Of a stretch of 64,000 nt of DNA, positions 1 to 7,753 are shown piece after piece. The notes below the pieces were generated by a model. That model did not search any database, was not told where the DNA came from, and saw only the letters and a list, made by a program, of their open reading frames with translations. Source of the stretch: Rhodovulum tesquicola. GTDB taxonomy: Bacteria; Pseudomonadota; Alphaproteobacteria; Rhodobacterales; Rhodobacteraceae. Positions within the stretch are counted from its first letter, which is position 1. The number at the start of each line of letters is the position of its first letter. The position numbers and the translations under genes are program-made. The stretch is from assembly GCF_024128855.1 (NCBI RefSeq), contig NZ_JAMYDV010000007.1:92514-156513 (forward strand), given 5' to 3'.

Positions 1-1
1 G

Positions 2-463
2 GAGAACATGATCTTCGGCTATCACCACGACCCGGCCTGCCAGCGCAACCGCGCGCTGATGGACAATGCCGCGATCCGCGCGATGACCGCCGAGCGGATG
101 GAACGCTTCGACGTGCGCCCGCCCGATCCCGACCTGCAAGCGCGCAGCTTTTCGGGCGGCAACCAGCAAAAGATCGTCCTGGCCCGCGAGATCGAGCGCA
201 ATCCCGCGCTGCTGATCGTCGGCCAGCCCACCCGCGGCGTCGATATCGGCGCGATCGAGTTCATCCACCAGCGCCTGATCGCGCTGCGCGACGCGGGCGC
301 CGCGATCCTGCTGGTCAGTGTCGAACTGGACGAGATCCTGTCGCTGTCCGACCGCATCGCGGTGATGTTCGACGGCCGGATCATGGGCGAGCGGCGGCCG
401 GAGGAGACAGACGAGAAGGATCTCGGCCTGATGATGGCGGGCATGCGGGGAAAGGCGGCCTGA
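2..463 (+). CDS. Nucleoside-type ABC transporter ATPase, C-terminal part (cut by window start)
   Basis: This is the C-terminal 153 residues or so of an ABC ATPase whose start lies before the window. Visible are the ABC signature FSGGNQQKIVLA, a Walker B-like strand (PALLIVGQPTRGVD) and the H-loop position, where SVELDE stands in place of the usual SHD. Degenerate second-half ATPase sites of this kind are typical of the double-ATPase subunits of BmpA/PnrA and sugar importers. It would power uptake by the two permeases that follow. The stop overlaps the next ATG (TGATG), which suggests translational coupling. The substrate is inferred from the permease family, nucleosides or purines being most likely; the binding protein is not in view. 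Confidence 0.85.
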   Translation, partial: ENMIFGYHHDPACQRNRALMDNAAIRAMTAERMERFDVRPPDPDLQARSFSGGNQQKIVLAREIERNPALLIVGQPTRGVDIGAIEFIHQRLIALRDAGAAILLVSVELDEILSLSDRIAVMFDGRIMGERRPEETDEKDLGLMMAGMRGKAA

Positions 464-1560
464 TGCGGGAGGCGATGCCGAAATGGGCCGATCTGGTGCT
501 GATCCCGCTGGCCAGCCTGGTGCTGGCCTTTGCGCTGTCGGCGCTTGTGATCCTGGCCATCGGCGAAGACCCTGTGGCGGCGGTGCGGATGATGGTCTCG
601 GGCGCACTGGGCTCGACCTATGCTTGGGGCTACACGCTTTATTACGCGACGAATTTCATCTTTACCGGGCTGGCCGTCGCCGTCGCGTTCCAGGCGCGGC
701 TGTTCAATATCGGGGGCGAGGGGCAGGCGATGCTGGGCGGGCTTGGCGTCGCGCTGATCTGCCTGTCCCTGCCCTGGCCGCATTGGGCGCTGGCACTGCC
801 CGCCGCGGCGCTGGGCGCGGCGCTGTTCGGCGCGGCCTGGGCGGCGATTCCGGCCTGGCTTCAGGCCACGCGCGGCAGCCATATCGTCATCACCACCATC
901 ATGTTCAATTTCATCGCCGCGGCGGTGCTGAACTACCTGCTGGTGAACGTGATGCGGCCCATCGGCGCGATGGACCCGGCGACCGCGAAATTCCCGCCGG
1001 GCACGCATCTGCCCAGCCTGCATGACCTGCTGGCACCCTTCGGCATCGCGTTCTCGCGCGCGGCACCGGCCAATATCACCTTCCTGATCGCCATTGCGGC
1101 CTGCGTTCTGGTCTGGCTGATCCTCTGGCGCACGCGGCTGGGCTACGAGATCCGCGCCTATGGCCAGTCGGAACCCGCCGCGCTCTATGCCGGGATACGG
1201 CCCGTGCGCATCGTCATGGCGGCGATGCTGATCTCGGGCGCGCTGGCGGGCCTGATGGCCGTGAACAACGTGATGGGCGAGGCGGAGCGCCTGGTGCTGA
1301 ACGCGGTCGAGGGGGCGGGCTTCATCGGCATCGCCGTCGCGCTGATGGGGCGCAGCCACCCGTTCGGCGTGTTCCTGGCTGCGCTTCTGTTCGGTTTTCT
1401 CTATCAGGGCGGGGCGGAACTGGCGCTCTGGACCGATATCCCGCGCGAGATGATCGTGGTGATCCAGGCGCTGGTGATCCTGTTCACCGGCGCGCTGGAC
1501 AACATGGTGCGGATGCCGCTGGAACGGCTGTTCCTTGCGTTGCGCCGGGGGCGGCCGTGA
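463..1560 (+). CDS. ABC transporter permease, BmpA/NupP-type
   Basis: A 365-residue hydrophobic protein with about ten membrane segments, belonging to the branched-chain/ribose-type permease fold (BPD_transp_2). The conserved family segment near residues 75-90 (ARLFNIGGEGQAMLGG) is the NIGxEGQ motif of nucleoside and BmpA-linked permeases. It lies between the ATPase (1-base overlap) and a second permease (TGATG overlap), so the two permeases should form the heterodimeric channel in the inner membrane. Purine nucleoside or related import is the likely role from the family; the sequence does not settle the substrate. Confidence 0.85.
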   Translation: MREAMPKWADLVLIPLASLVLAFALSALVILAIGEDPVAAVRMMVSGALGSTYAWGYTLYYATNFIFTGLAVAVAFQARLFNIGGEGQAMLGGLGVALICLSLPWPHWALALPAAALGAALFGAAWAAIPAWLQATRGSHIVITTIMFNFIAAAVLNYLLVNVMRPIGAMDPATAKFPPGTHLPSLHDLLAPFGIAFSRAAPANITFLIAIAACVLVWLILWRTRLGYEIRAYGQSEPAALYAGIRPVRIVMAAMLISGALAGLMAVNNVMGEAERLVLNAVEGAGFIGIAVALMGRSHPFGVFLAALLFGFLYQGGAELALWTDIPREMIVVIQALVILFTGALDNMVRMPLERLFLALRRGRP

Positions 1561-2525
1561 TGGATTTCGCCACCGCCCTGCAAATCCTCGACTCGACCGT
1601 GCGGCTGGCCACGCCGCTTCTGCTCGCCTGTCTTGCGGGGCTGTTCAGCGAACGCGCGGGCATCTTCGATATCGGGCTCGAAGGCAAGATGCTGGCCTCG
1701 GCCTTCTTCTCGGCGGCGGTGGCGGCGGTGACGGGCTCGGTCTGGCTGGGGCTTTCGGCAGGCATTGCCGCCTCGCTGGTGATGGCCGCGATCCATGGCG
1801 CGGCCTCGATCAGTTTCCGCGGCAACCAGTTGATTTCGGGCGTCGCGATCAATTTCCTGGCCGCCGGGCTGACCGTGGTCATCGCCCAGACATGGTTCTC
1901 GCAGGGCGGGCGCACGCCCTCGCTGATCGGCGCCGCGCGGTTCGAGCCGATCACCCTGCCGCTGGCCGAAACCCTGCACCCCGTCCCGATCCTCGGCCCC
2001 ATCTATCACGAGCTGATCTCGGGCCACACGCTGCCGGTCTATCTGGCCTTCGCGCTGGTCCCGCTGAGCTGGTGGGTGCTGAACCGCACTCGGTTCGGCC
2101 TGCGCCTGCGCGCCGTGGGCGAGAACCCCGAGGCGCTGGATACCGCGGGCGTGTCGGTGGCCGCGACGCGCTATGCCGCCGTCGCGATCTGCGGCGTGCT
2201 GTGCGGCATCGCGGGCGCCTATCTCGCGACCGCGTTGCAGGCGGGATTCGTCAAGGACATGACCGCGGGGCGCGGCTTCATCGCGCTGGCTGCGCTGATC
2301 TTTGCCAAATGGCGGCCCTGGCAGGCGATGGGCGCGACACTCCTGTTCGGCTTCCTTCAGGCGATCGCGCTGCGCTACCAGAACATCGACCTTGGCGGGG
2401 TGGTGCTGCCGGTGCAGGTGATGGACGCGCTGCCCTATGTGCTGACCGTCGTCATCCTTGCAGGTTTCGTCGGCCGCGCGATCCCGCCCCGCGCCGGGGG
2501 CACGCCCTATATGAAGGAACGCTGA
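1560..2525 (+). CDS. ABC transporter permease, second subunit (NupQ-type)
   Basis: A membrane protein of 321 residues and the partner of the permease before it. The family motif IFDIGLEGKMLA occurs near residues 34-45. The ATG at 1560 overlaps the upstream stop by one base, exactly as at the previous junction, so I prefer it to the GTG three bases earlier. About nine transmembrane segments are visible. It ends the ABC operon; the following gene starts 51 bases later and has no obvious functional tie to nucleoside import. Confidence 0.85.
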   Translation: MDFATALQILDSTVRLATPLLLACLAGLFSERAGIFDIGLEGKMLASAFFSAAVAAVTGSVWLGLSAGIAASLVMAAIHGAASISFRGNQLISGVAINFLAAGLTVVIAQTWFSQGGRTPSLIGAARFEPITLPLAETLHPVPILGPIYHELISGHTLPVYLAFALVPLSWWVLNRTRFGLRLRAVGENPEALDTAGVSVAATRYAAVAICGVLCGIAGAYLATALQAGFVKDMTAGRGFIALAALIFAKWRPWQAMGATLLFGFLQAIALRYQNIDLGGVVLPVQVMDALPYVLTVVILAGFVGRAIPPRAGGTPYMKER

Positions 2526-2576
2526 CGGCAAGCGAGAACCTTGCCATGCCGGGGTGGCAGGCTTTAGGGACGTTAC

Positions 2577-3491
2577 ATGCAGATCTACCTGCCCATCGCC
2601 GAGGTTTCCGTGAACGCCTTCCTGCTGCTGGGAATGGGCGGGCTGGTCGGCGTGCTGTCAGGGATGTTCGGCATCGGCGGCGGCTTCCTGATGACGCCGC
2701 TTCTGTTCTTCATCGGCATCCCGCCCGCGGTGGCCGTCGCGACCGAAGCCGCGCAGATCGTCGCCTCGTCCTTTTCGGGCGTGCTGGCCCATCTCAGGCG
2801 CAAGACCGTCGATATCCGGATGGGCACGGTGCTGATGATCGGCGGGCTCGTCGGCGCCGGGATCGGCATCGCGATCTTCAACATGCTGCGCCAGATGGGT
2901 CAGGTCGATCTGCTGGTCAAGCTGTGCTATGTGGTCTTTCTCGGGATCATCGGCGCGCTGATGTTCATGGAAAGCCTGCGCGCGATCCGGCGCTCGCGCA
3001 GCGGCAAGACCGCGCCGCGCCGCCGCCAGCGGACATGGATCCACGCCCTGCCCTTCAAGATGAAGTTCCGCACCTCGGGGCTATACATCTCGGTCATCCC
3101 GCCGCTTGCGGTGGGGGCGCTGGTCGGCATCCTGGCCGCGATCATGGGGGTGGGCGGCGGGTTCATCATGGTGCCCGCGATGATCTACCTGCTGGGCATG
3201 CCCACCAAGGTCGTGGTCGGCACATCGCTCTTCCAGATCATCTTCGTCACAGCCTTTGCCACGCTTCTGCATGCGACGACGAATTTCACCGTCGATCTGG
3301 GTCTGGCGGTGCTGCTGCTGATCGGGGGCGTGATCGGGGCGCAGATCGGCGCGCGGATCGGCGTCGCGATGAAGGCCGAACAGTTGCGCATCCTGCTGTC
3401 GCTGCTGGTGCTGGTGGTCTGCGGCAAGCTTGCGCTCGACCTGCTGCTGCAACCGGCCGAGATCTACTCGCTTTCGGCGGGGAAGTTCTGA
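2577..3491 (+). CDS. TauE/SafE family sulfite/anion exporter
   Basis: A protein of 304 residues with about eight membrane segments arranged as two repeats. Each half carries the family glycine-rich motif: GMFGIGGGFLMTPLL near residues 28-42 and IMGVGGGFIMVPAMI near 190-204. The family exports sulfite, sulfoacetate or other organic sulfur anions across the inner membrane. Its stop overlaps the ATG of the TIGR02186 gene by one base; that pairing is recurrent in alphaproteobacteria and suggests one functional unit. The substrate is not determinable here. Other sulfur genes lie 15 kb downstream but are not linked. Confidence 0.85.
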   Translation: MQIYLPIAEVSVNAFLLLGMGGLVGVLSGMFGIGGGFLMTPLLFFIGIPPAVAVATEAAQIVASSFSGVLAHLRRKTVDIRMGTVLMIGGLVGAGIGIAIFNMLRQMGQVDLLVKLCYVVFLGIIGALMFMESLRAIRRSRSGKTAPRRRQRTWIHALPFKMKFRTSGLYISVIPPLAVGALVGILAAIMGVGGGFIMVPAMIYLLGMPTKVVVGTSLFQIIFVTAFATLLHATTNFTVDLGLAVLLLIGGVIGAQIGARIGVAMKAEQLRILLSLLVLVVCGKLALDLLLQPAEIYSLSAGKF

Positions 3492-4246
3492 TGCGGCTGC
3501 TGCTGGTCCTTCTCTGCCTCATGGCCGCGCTGCCCGCGCGGGCCGAACGGGTGGTCGCGGGTCTCAGCCAGACACAGGTCGCGATCAATACCAGCTTTTC
3601 GGGATCCGAGATCCTGATCTTCGGCGCGGTGCGGCGCGAGGCGCCGCTGCCCGAGGGCGCGCTGCATGTCGTGGTCACCGTCGCCGGCCCCTCCGGCCCC
3701 GTCACCGTCCGGCGCAAGGCAAGGCGCTTCGGGATCTGGGTCAATACCGAGGCCGTGGTGATCGACGCGGCGCCCAGCTTTTACGCGGTGGCCAGCACCG
3801 TACCGCTTGCCCAGGCGCTGTCGCAGGATGAGGACATGCGCCACAAGGTCTCGATCCCCCGGGCGATCCGCGCCACAGGCACCGCCGCCCAGGCCGCCGA
3901 TTCCGAGAATTTCATCGAGGCGCTGGTCCGCATCCGCAGCCGCGTCGGGCTTTACCAGGTGCTGCCGGGCGAGGTCGCATTGACCGAGGACACGCTGTTT
4001 CGCACCTCGATCGCGTTGCCCGCCAACCTGACCGAGGGCGATTACCGCACGCGCATCTTCCTGACACGGGACGGCGCGGTGATCGACGCCTTCGAGACCG
4101 CGATCGCGGTGCGCAAGGTGGGGCTGGAACGCTGGACCTACATGCTGGCCCATGAACGACCCCTTGTCTACGGCCTGCTGTCGCTTGCCATCGCCGTCGC
4201 GGCAGGATGGGGCGCGTCGGCCGCCTTCCGGCTGATTCGGGGCTGA
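3491..4246 (+). CDS. TIGR02186 family membrane-anchored protein
   Basis: A protein of 251 residues. It has an N-terminal signal peptide (about residues 1-18, ending PARAERVV), a soluble mid-section that would be periplasmic, and one C-terminal membrane helix (about 228-247) followed by a short basic tail. This layout matches TIGR02186, an alphaproteobacterial family of unknown function usually found directly behind a TauE/SafE exporter, as here with a one-base overlap. A role as accessory subunit of that exporter is an inference from linkage. It converges on the helicase gene with only two bases between the stops. Confidence 0.75.
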   Translation: MRLLLVLLCLMAALPARAERVVAGLSQTQVAINTSFSGSEILIFGAVRREAPLPEGALHVVVTVAGPSGPVTVRRKARRFGIWVNTEAVVIDAAPSFYAVASTVPLAQALSQDEDMRHKVSIPRAIRATGTAAQAADSENFIEALVRIRSRVGLYQVLPGEVALTEDTLFRTSIALPANLTEGDYRTRIFLTRDGAVIDAFETAIAVRKVGLERWTYMLAHERPLVYGLLSLAIAVAAGWGASAAFRLIRG

Positions 4247-4248
4247 CG

Positions 4249-5781
4249 CTAGTCCGCCTCGATCCCGGAGGACAGGGTCAGTGGCGCCGCCACCGTCCCC
4301 AGATCGTCGGTCGCCAGCGGCCGGGCGGGTCGGGCAAGGCGATAGCGCGTGACCCAGATCAGCCGCGTCTCGGCGCGGGTGATCGCGACATAGGCCAGCC
4401 GTTTCCACAGGGGCTGGCCCGCCTCGCTGCGCCCCGCCCGCGCGGCGGCGTAAAGGTCGGGGCCAAAGACCTGCACCGTGTCCCACTGGGAGCCCTGCGC
4501 CTTGTGGATCGTCACCGCCGCCCCGTGCAGGAAGGCCGCGCCCATGTTCGCCGCATAGGGGATGAAGGGTTCCTCCTCCTCGGGCAGTTCGATCTTGACG
4601 ATCGAGGCGGCCGAGATCTGCGGCTCCTCGGCCCCGATCACATGCAGCCGCGAAAAGCCGGGCTTGCGGCCCGGGCCCAGATAGATCACCTGCGCTCCCT
4701 TGATCAGCCCCCGCGCCTCGAGGTCGAGCCGCTTCTTGCGGTGCTTGAGCGGCAGTTCGATCCCGTCGCAGATCAGCGGCTCGCCCGGCAACAGCGCATC
4801 GGCGGGCGCGCCATGGGCCTGGCGGAAGGCATGGATCAGCCGGATCCGCGTCGCGTTGCGCCAGACCAGCACGGGCGAGCGCGCCATCAGGTCGGCATCG
4901 ACCCGCGGGGCGACCACGACGCGCGAGTCGCGCGCCGCGGCGCGTTCAACCATCCGCTCGAACGCCTCGAAGTCCAGCGAGGGATCGGACAGCGCATGGG
5001 CCAGATCGAGGATCGGGTTGTCGTCCTGCTGCCGGTGGACCCGGTGCAGTTCCAGCTTCTGGTGCACGGGCAGCGCGTCGAAGACCATCTGGCCCGACTG
5101 GTTGACCGGGGCCAGCTGCGCAGGATCGCCAAAGAGGACCAGCGCGGGAAACAGCTCCTTCAGATCGTCGAACTGGCGTTCGTCCAGCATCGAGGCCTCG
5201 TCGACGAAGCCGATATCCAGCGGCTCCTCGCGCCGCTTCCAGCCGCGTATGAAGTCGCTGCCGCGAAGCCCCGCAGTCGCCAGCGCGCCGGGAACCGATT
5301 TGACGCTTTGATAGAACGCGAAGGCACGGTCCAGCGCGGCATCGGTCAACCCCTCGACCGCGGGCCGCTCGCCCTCGCCGGACAGCCATTGGGCGATCTT
5401 CTCGTATTCGGGGTCATAGACCGGCGTATAGATGATCCGGTGAATGGTCGTGGCGGGGACGCCACGGGTGCGCAGCACGCTTGCCGCCTTGTTGGTCGGA
5501 GCAAGGATCGCAAGCGTCCGGCGGTCGCGTCGCCGCCGTCCCTCGTAATCCCCCGAGACGATCTCCACCCCGGCTTCCGCCAGCGCCGCGACAAGGCGCG
5601 CCAGCAGCATCGTCTTGCCCGATCCCGCCTTGCCGGTGACCGCCAGAAGCGCCGCTTGATCCTCGACCCGCGGGCTCAGCGCCCCGGCGTCGATATCCAC
5701 GCCCATGCCGCGCAGCATCACGGCCACGCGGTCATGGGCCTCGGCCTGGTCTTCGGAAAAGGTAAGGGAGGCAAGGGTCAT
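4249..5781 (-). CDS. RecD-like/UvrD-type ATP-dependent DNA helicase
   Basis: A 510-residue superfamily 1 helicase. Walker A is GKAGSGKT (about residues 50-57). Walker B is DEASMLDE (about 213-220). Motif III is GDPAQLAPV (about 234-242). The C-terminal UvrD_C_2 region has TIHKAQGSQWDTV and AITRAETRL. This is the layout of RecD2-like or phage Dda-like 5'-3' helicases, shorter than full RecD. It probably works in recombination or repair in the cytoplasm. Dda and RecD families cannot be told apart without alignment. It stands alone between a membrane-protein operon and quorum-sensing genes. Confidence 0.8.
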   Translation of the reverse strand: MTLASLTFSEDQAEAHDRVAVMLRGMGVDIDAGALSPRVEDQAALLAVTGKAGSGKTMLLARLVAALAEAGVEIVSGDYEGRRRRDRRTLAILAPTNKAASVLRTRGVPATTIHRIIYTPVYDPEYEKIAQWLSGEGERPAVEGLTDAALDRAFAFYQSVKSVPGALATAGLRGSDFIRGWKRREEPLDIGFVDEASMLDERQFDDLKELFPALVLFGDPAQLAPVNQSGQMVFDALPVHQKLELHRVHRQQDDNPILDLAHALSDPSLDFEAFERMVERAAARDSRVVVAPRVDADLMARSPVLVWRNATRIRLIHAFRQAHGAPADALLPGEPLICDGIELPLKHRKKRLDLEARGLIKGAQVIYLGPGRKPGFSRLHVIGAEEPQISAASIVKIELPEEEEPFIPYAANMGAAFLHGAAVTIHKAQGSQWDTVQVFGPDLYAAARAGRSEAGQPLWKRLAYVAITRAETRLIWVTRYRLARPARPLATDDLGTVAAPLTLSSGIEAD

Positions 5782-5822
5782 GGGCGGAGCCTACAGGCGC
5801 CGCCCGCGGGGTGCCAGCGCGA

Positions 5823-6467
5823 TCAGGCCGCCTCGAGGATCCGCTTTTTTGTCGGCGGGATGGCCGAAAAGGACTGCCGGAACCAGTCGAGCGAGGTCTC
5901 GCGTTCGATCCCCAGCCGATTCAGCGTGCGCGGCCAGAACGCATCGTCCCAACCCCACAGCCCGACCGCAAGCACGTCCGTCCCCTCGCCGACCTGGCCG
6001 ATCACTTCGGGCGCCATGCCGAGCATCCGGTAGATGCGGATCATGCGCGCGTCGAACACGCCGACGAAATGCTCGACCGCGAAATTGGCCATGATCTCGG
6101 CCCCGCCCAGCGCCAGTGCGGCCGACACCTCGCGCCCCGCATCGGGCGCTAGGCAAAAGCGCGTGCATTCCCAGATCAGCGGGCTTTCGATGCGGACGCC
6201 CGCGGTCACATGCAGGAAATGCTCGTTCACCATGGTCCGGCCGGTGGTGGGCAGGAAGCGCATGGATCCGCCATGCCGCCCGTCGGGCTGTTCCCAGATG
6301 ACATAAAGCGGGTTGAGCACGTCGTACTGGTCGTGCTCCTCGCCCTTCTCGTCCACCGAGACGTCCCAACCCAGACGTTCGTGGAACTGGATCGCCCGGT
6401 CGCGGAACATCGTGTCACGCAGAAGGGGATGCTTGTGCAGGTCGACGCCGTAGATATAACGCAGCAT
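5823..6467 (-). CDS. luxI: Acyl-homoserine-lactone synthase (LuxI family)
   Basis: A protein of 214 residues. From the chosen ATG at 6467, nearly every invariant LuxI residue falls at its usual number: R24, F28, W34, D46, D49, R70, F84, E100 and R103. The enzyme makes N-acyl-homoserine lactone from acyl-ACP and S-adenosylmethionine. A longer open frame reaches 6557, but the ATG at 6467 has an AAAGGG ribosome site nine bases upstream and gives the right length. It lies 130 bases downstream of luxR on the same strand. I did not find a clear lux-box palindrome in that gap. The acyl chain cannot be predicted. Confidence 0.93.
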   Translation of the reverse strand: MLRYIYGVDLHKHPLLRDTMFRDRAIQFHERLGWDVSVDEKGEEHDQYDVLNPLYVIWEQPDGRHGGSMRFLPTTGRTMVNEHFLHVTAGVRIESPLIWECTRFCLAPDAGREVSAALALGGAEIMANFAVEHFVGVFDARMIRIYRMLGMAPEVIGQVGEGTDVLAVGLWGWDDAFWPRTLNRLGIERETSLDWFRQSFSAIPPTKKRILEAA

Positions 6468-6597
6468 GTTGAGTAGCCCTTTGCCAGCCGATGACAGGGC
6501 AGAAGCTACGAAGGGGACGGTTACCAACGGCCTAAACCATCGCACGCGCTGGAACAAAACGTGAAAAAGTTGCAGATTGTTGCCCTGACCGTTGCAA

Positions 6598-7311
6598 TCA
6601 GAGCACGATCAGCCCCGCATTGAGCGCCCGGGCCACGGCATGGGTGGTGTTGAGCGCGCCCAGCTTGTGCCGCGCGGCCTCGATATAGACCCGCAGCGTA
6701 TGTTCCGAAATGTCGAGTTGATCGGCCGCCTGCGCCCTGCTCAGCCCCTTGGCCAGAAGCGTGAGAGCGCTGGTTTCCCGCGGCGAAAGTGTCGTCGACG
6801 GTGCAAGGTCGCGCTTGCCCTCGAATTCCAGGGCCTTCTTGTTGAAGTCATGCGCAATGATGATGAGATCGCGCATGTTCCCCTGAACGAAGCGCGCCCA
6901 TTCCACGTCGCTGCAACTGTGGTTGGCCGTGAAGACCGCGAACTGGCCGTTGGGCCCGCGAATCGGAATGCTGAACCCCTGATTGCCGACCCCGTGCGCC
7001 AGAGCGTCGGCCAGAAGTTCCCGGGCCACGCGCCCGGACCAGTCGAGTTGCTTCCAATCGACCGGATGAAAGCGGTGAAGGCAGCCCTGAACGACGGGGT
7101 CCACCCTCACATAGCCGCGCTCCAGGTAGCGGTCGACCCATTCGGTGCTGTAGGTGCCAGCCCCGTACTGCTCTCCGACGCTGCTGACCCAGTGATAGAC
7201 CACATGGGTTATGGCGAAATGGTCCCGAAGATCCTCGGTGGATTGCTGCAGATGCTCAAGCGTCGTTGCCTGTTGCAAGCGATCGAGGAACGATTCTAAG
7301 ACGTCTTTCAT
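6598..7311 (-). CDS. luxR: LuxR-family autoinducer-binding transcriptional regulator
   Basis: A protein of 237 residues. Residues about 15-160 form an autoinducer-binding domain with the W/Y/D-rich patch (TEWVDRYLERG, then RVDPVV). Residues about 173-237 form a LuxR-type helix-turn-helix (LSPRETSALTLLAKGLS, then ISEHTLRVYIEAARHKL). It should sense the product of the adjacent luxI and bind DNA as a dimer. It starts inside the 3' end of the small upstream gene, so the two are probably co-transcribed. Gene order is small ORF, luxR, luxI, all on the minus strand. Whether luxI is a target is an inference. Confidence 0.92.
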   Translation of the reverse strand: MKDVLESFLDRLQQATTLEHLQQSTEDLRDHFAITHVVYHWVSSVGEQYGAGTYSTEWVDRYLERGYVRVDPVVQGCLHRFHPVDWKQLDWSGRVARELLADALAHGVGNQGFSIPIRGPNGQFAVFTANHSCSDVEWARFVQGNMRDLIIIAHDFNKKALEFEGKRDLAPSTTLSPRETSALTLLAKGLSRAQAADQLDISEHTLRVYIEAARHKLGALNTTHAVARALNAGLIVL

Positions 7312-7513
7312 CGCCAGATCTTACACCCAACGGCACCCTGCAGGCCCCGCTTCCCCCGACTTCCGCCCGCATGGGCTGAGCTTCCAGCGAAGAAATCTCG
7401 ACCGCTGCCAGCGCCTGGCAGGTCGCAAGCTCCTCCGACAGAGCGGCCAACCCGTTCTTCCGGGCATAGTTCCTCAGATCCCCAAGAATGTCGATCAGCC
7501 ACTCATGTTTCAT
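7256..7513 (-). CDS. Small protein of unknown function upstream of luxR
   Basis: An 85-residue open frame. It starts at an ATG preceded by a good GGGGAAG ribosome site six bases away; an in-frame TTG further upstream falls just ahead of the ribosome site and is not needed. The N-terminal 40 residues are acidic and amphipathic (MKHEWLIDILGDL, then NGLAALSEELA). They look like a compact helical protein that, from memory, recurs in front of luxR genes in Rhodobacterales. Its last 56 bases overlap the luxR start. No known domain is recognised. It is kept as a gene because of the ribosome site, the start and its position. Confidence 0.6.
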   Translation of the reverse strand: MKHEWLIDILGDLRNYARKNGLAALSEELATCQALAAVEISSLEAQPMRAEVGGSGACRVPLGVRSGDERRLRIVPRSLATGNDA

Positions 7514-7532
7514 GGTTTTCTTCCCCAAGTGG

Positions 7533-7547
7533 TTAATGAACCGTTAA
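7533..7547. promoter_or_regulatory. CtrA-type binding site upstream of the luxR operon
   Basis: The sequence TTAATGAACCGTTAA is an exact TTAA-N7-TTAA match to the CtrA consensus, in an AT-rich patch of an otherwise GC-rich region. A further half-site (TTAAC, 7565-7569) lies 17 bases upstream. The box centre is about 27 bases from the ATG of the small gene and close to its ribosome site. It may therefore overlap the promoter core, which would fit repression or an alternative start. CtrA control of quorum sensing is known in several Rhodobacterales; here it is inferred from sequence alone. Confidence 0.6.
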
Positions 7548-7753
7548 CACAAGGATAGCACGAGTTAACTTTCCACGATATTCGCGGTTTTTTTCTCCCC
7601 ATAAGTAGCGAGGGGGCGCAGGGCAAGCCTTTGGTTTCGCTTGCAGCGGCCTCGTCAGCCGCCGGATGCACACCAGCAACGGCCCTGCCCGGGCCGGCAA
7701 GACCGGTCCGGGCCGAGTCGGTTTGTCCGAACGCGTTTACGTTCCGGTGTGCC

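Noticed and set aside
4207..6033. A 608-residue plus-strand frame over the helicase gene and the luxI 3' end
   Set aside because: It lies antisense to a helicase with all motifs and to luxI. Its composition is that of a shadow frame.
6468..6597. A lux box between luxR and luxI
   Set aside because: I looked for a 18-20 base palindrome in the gap and found only short direct repeats of GTTGCA, not a convincing dyad.
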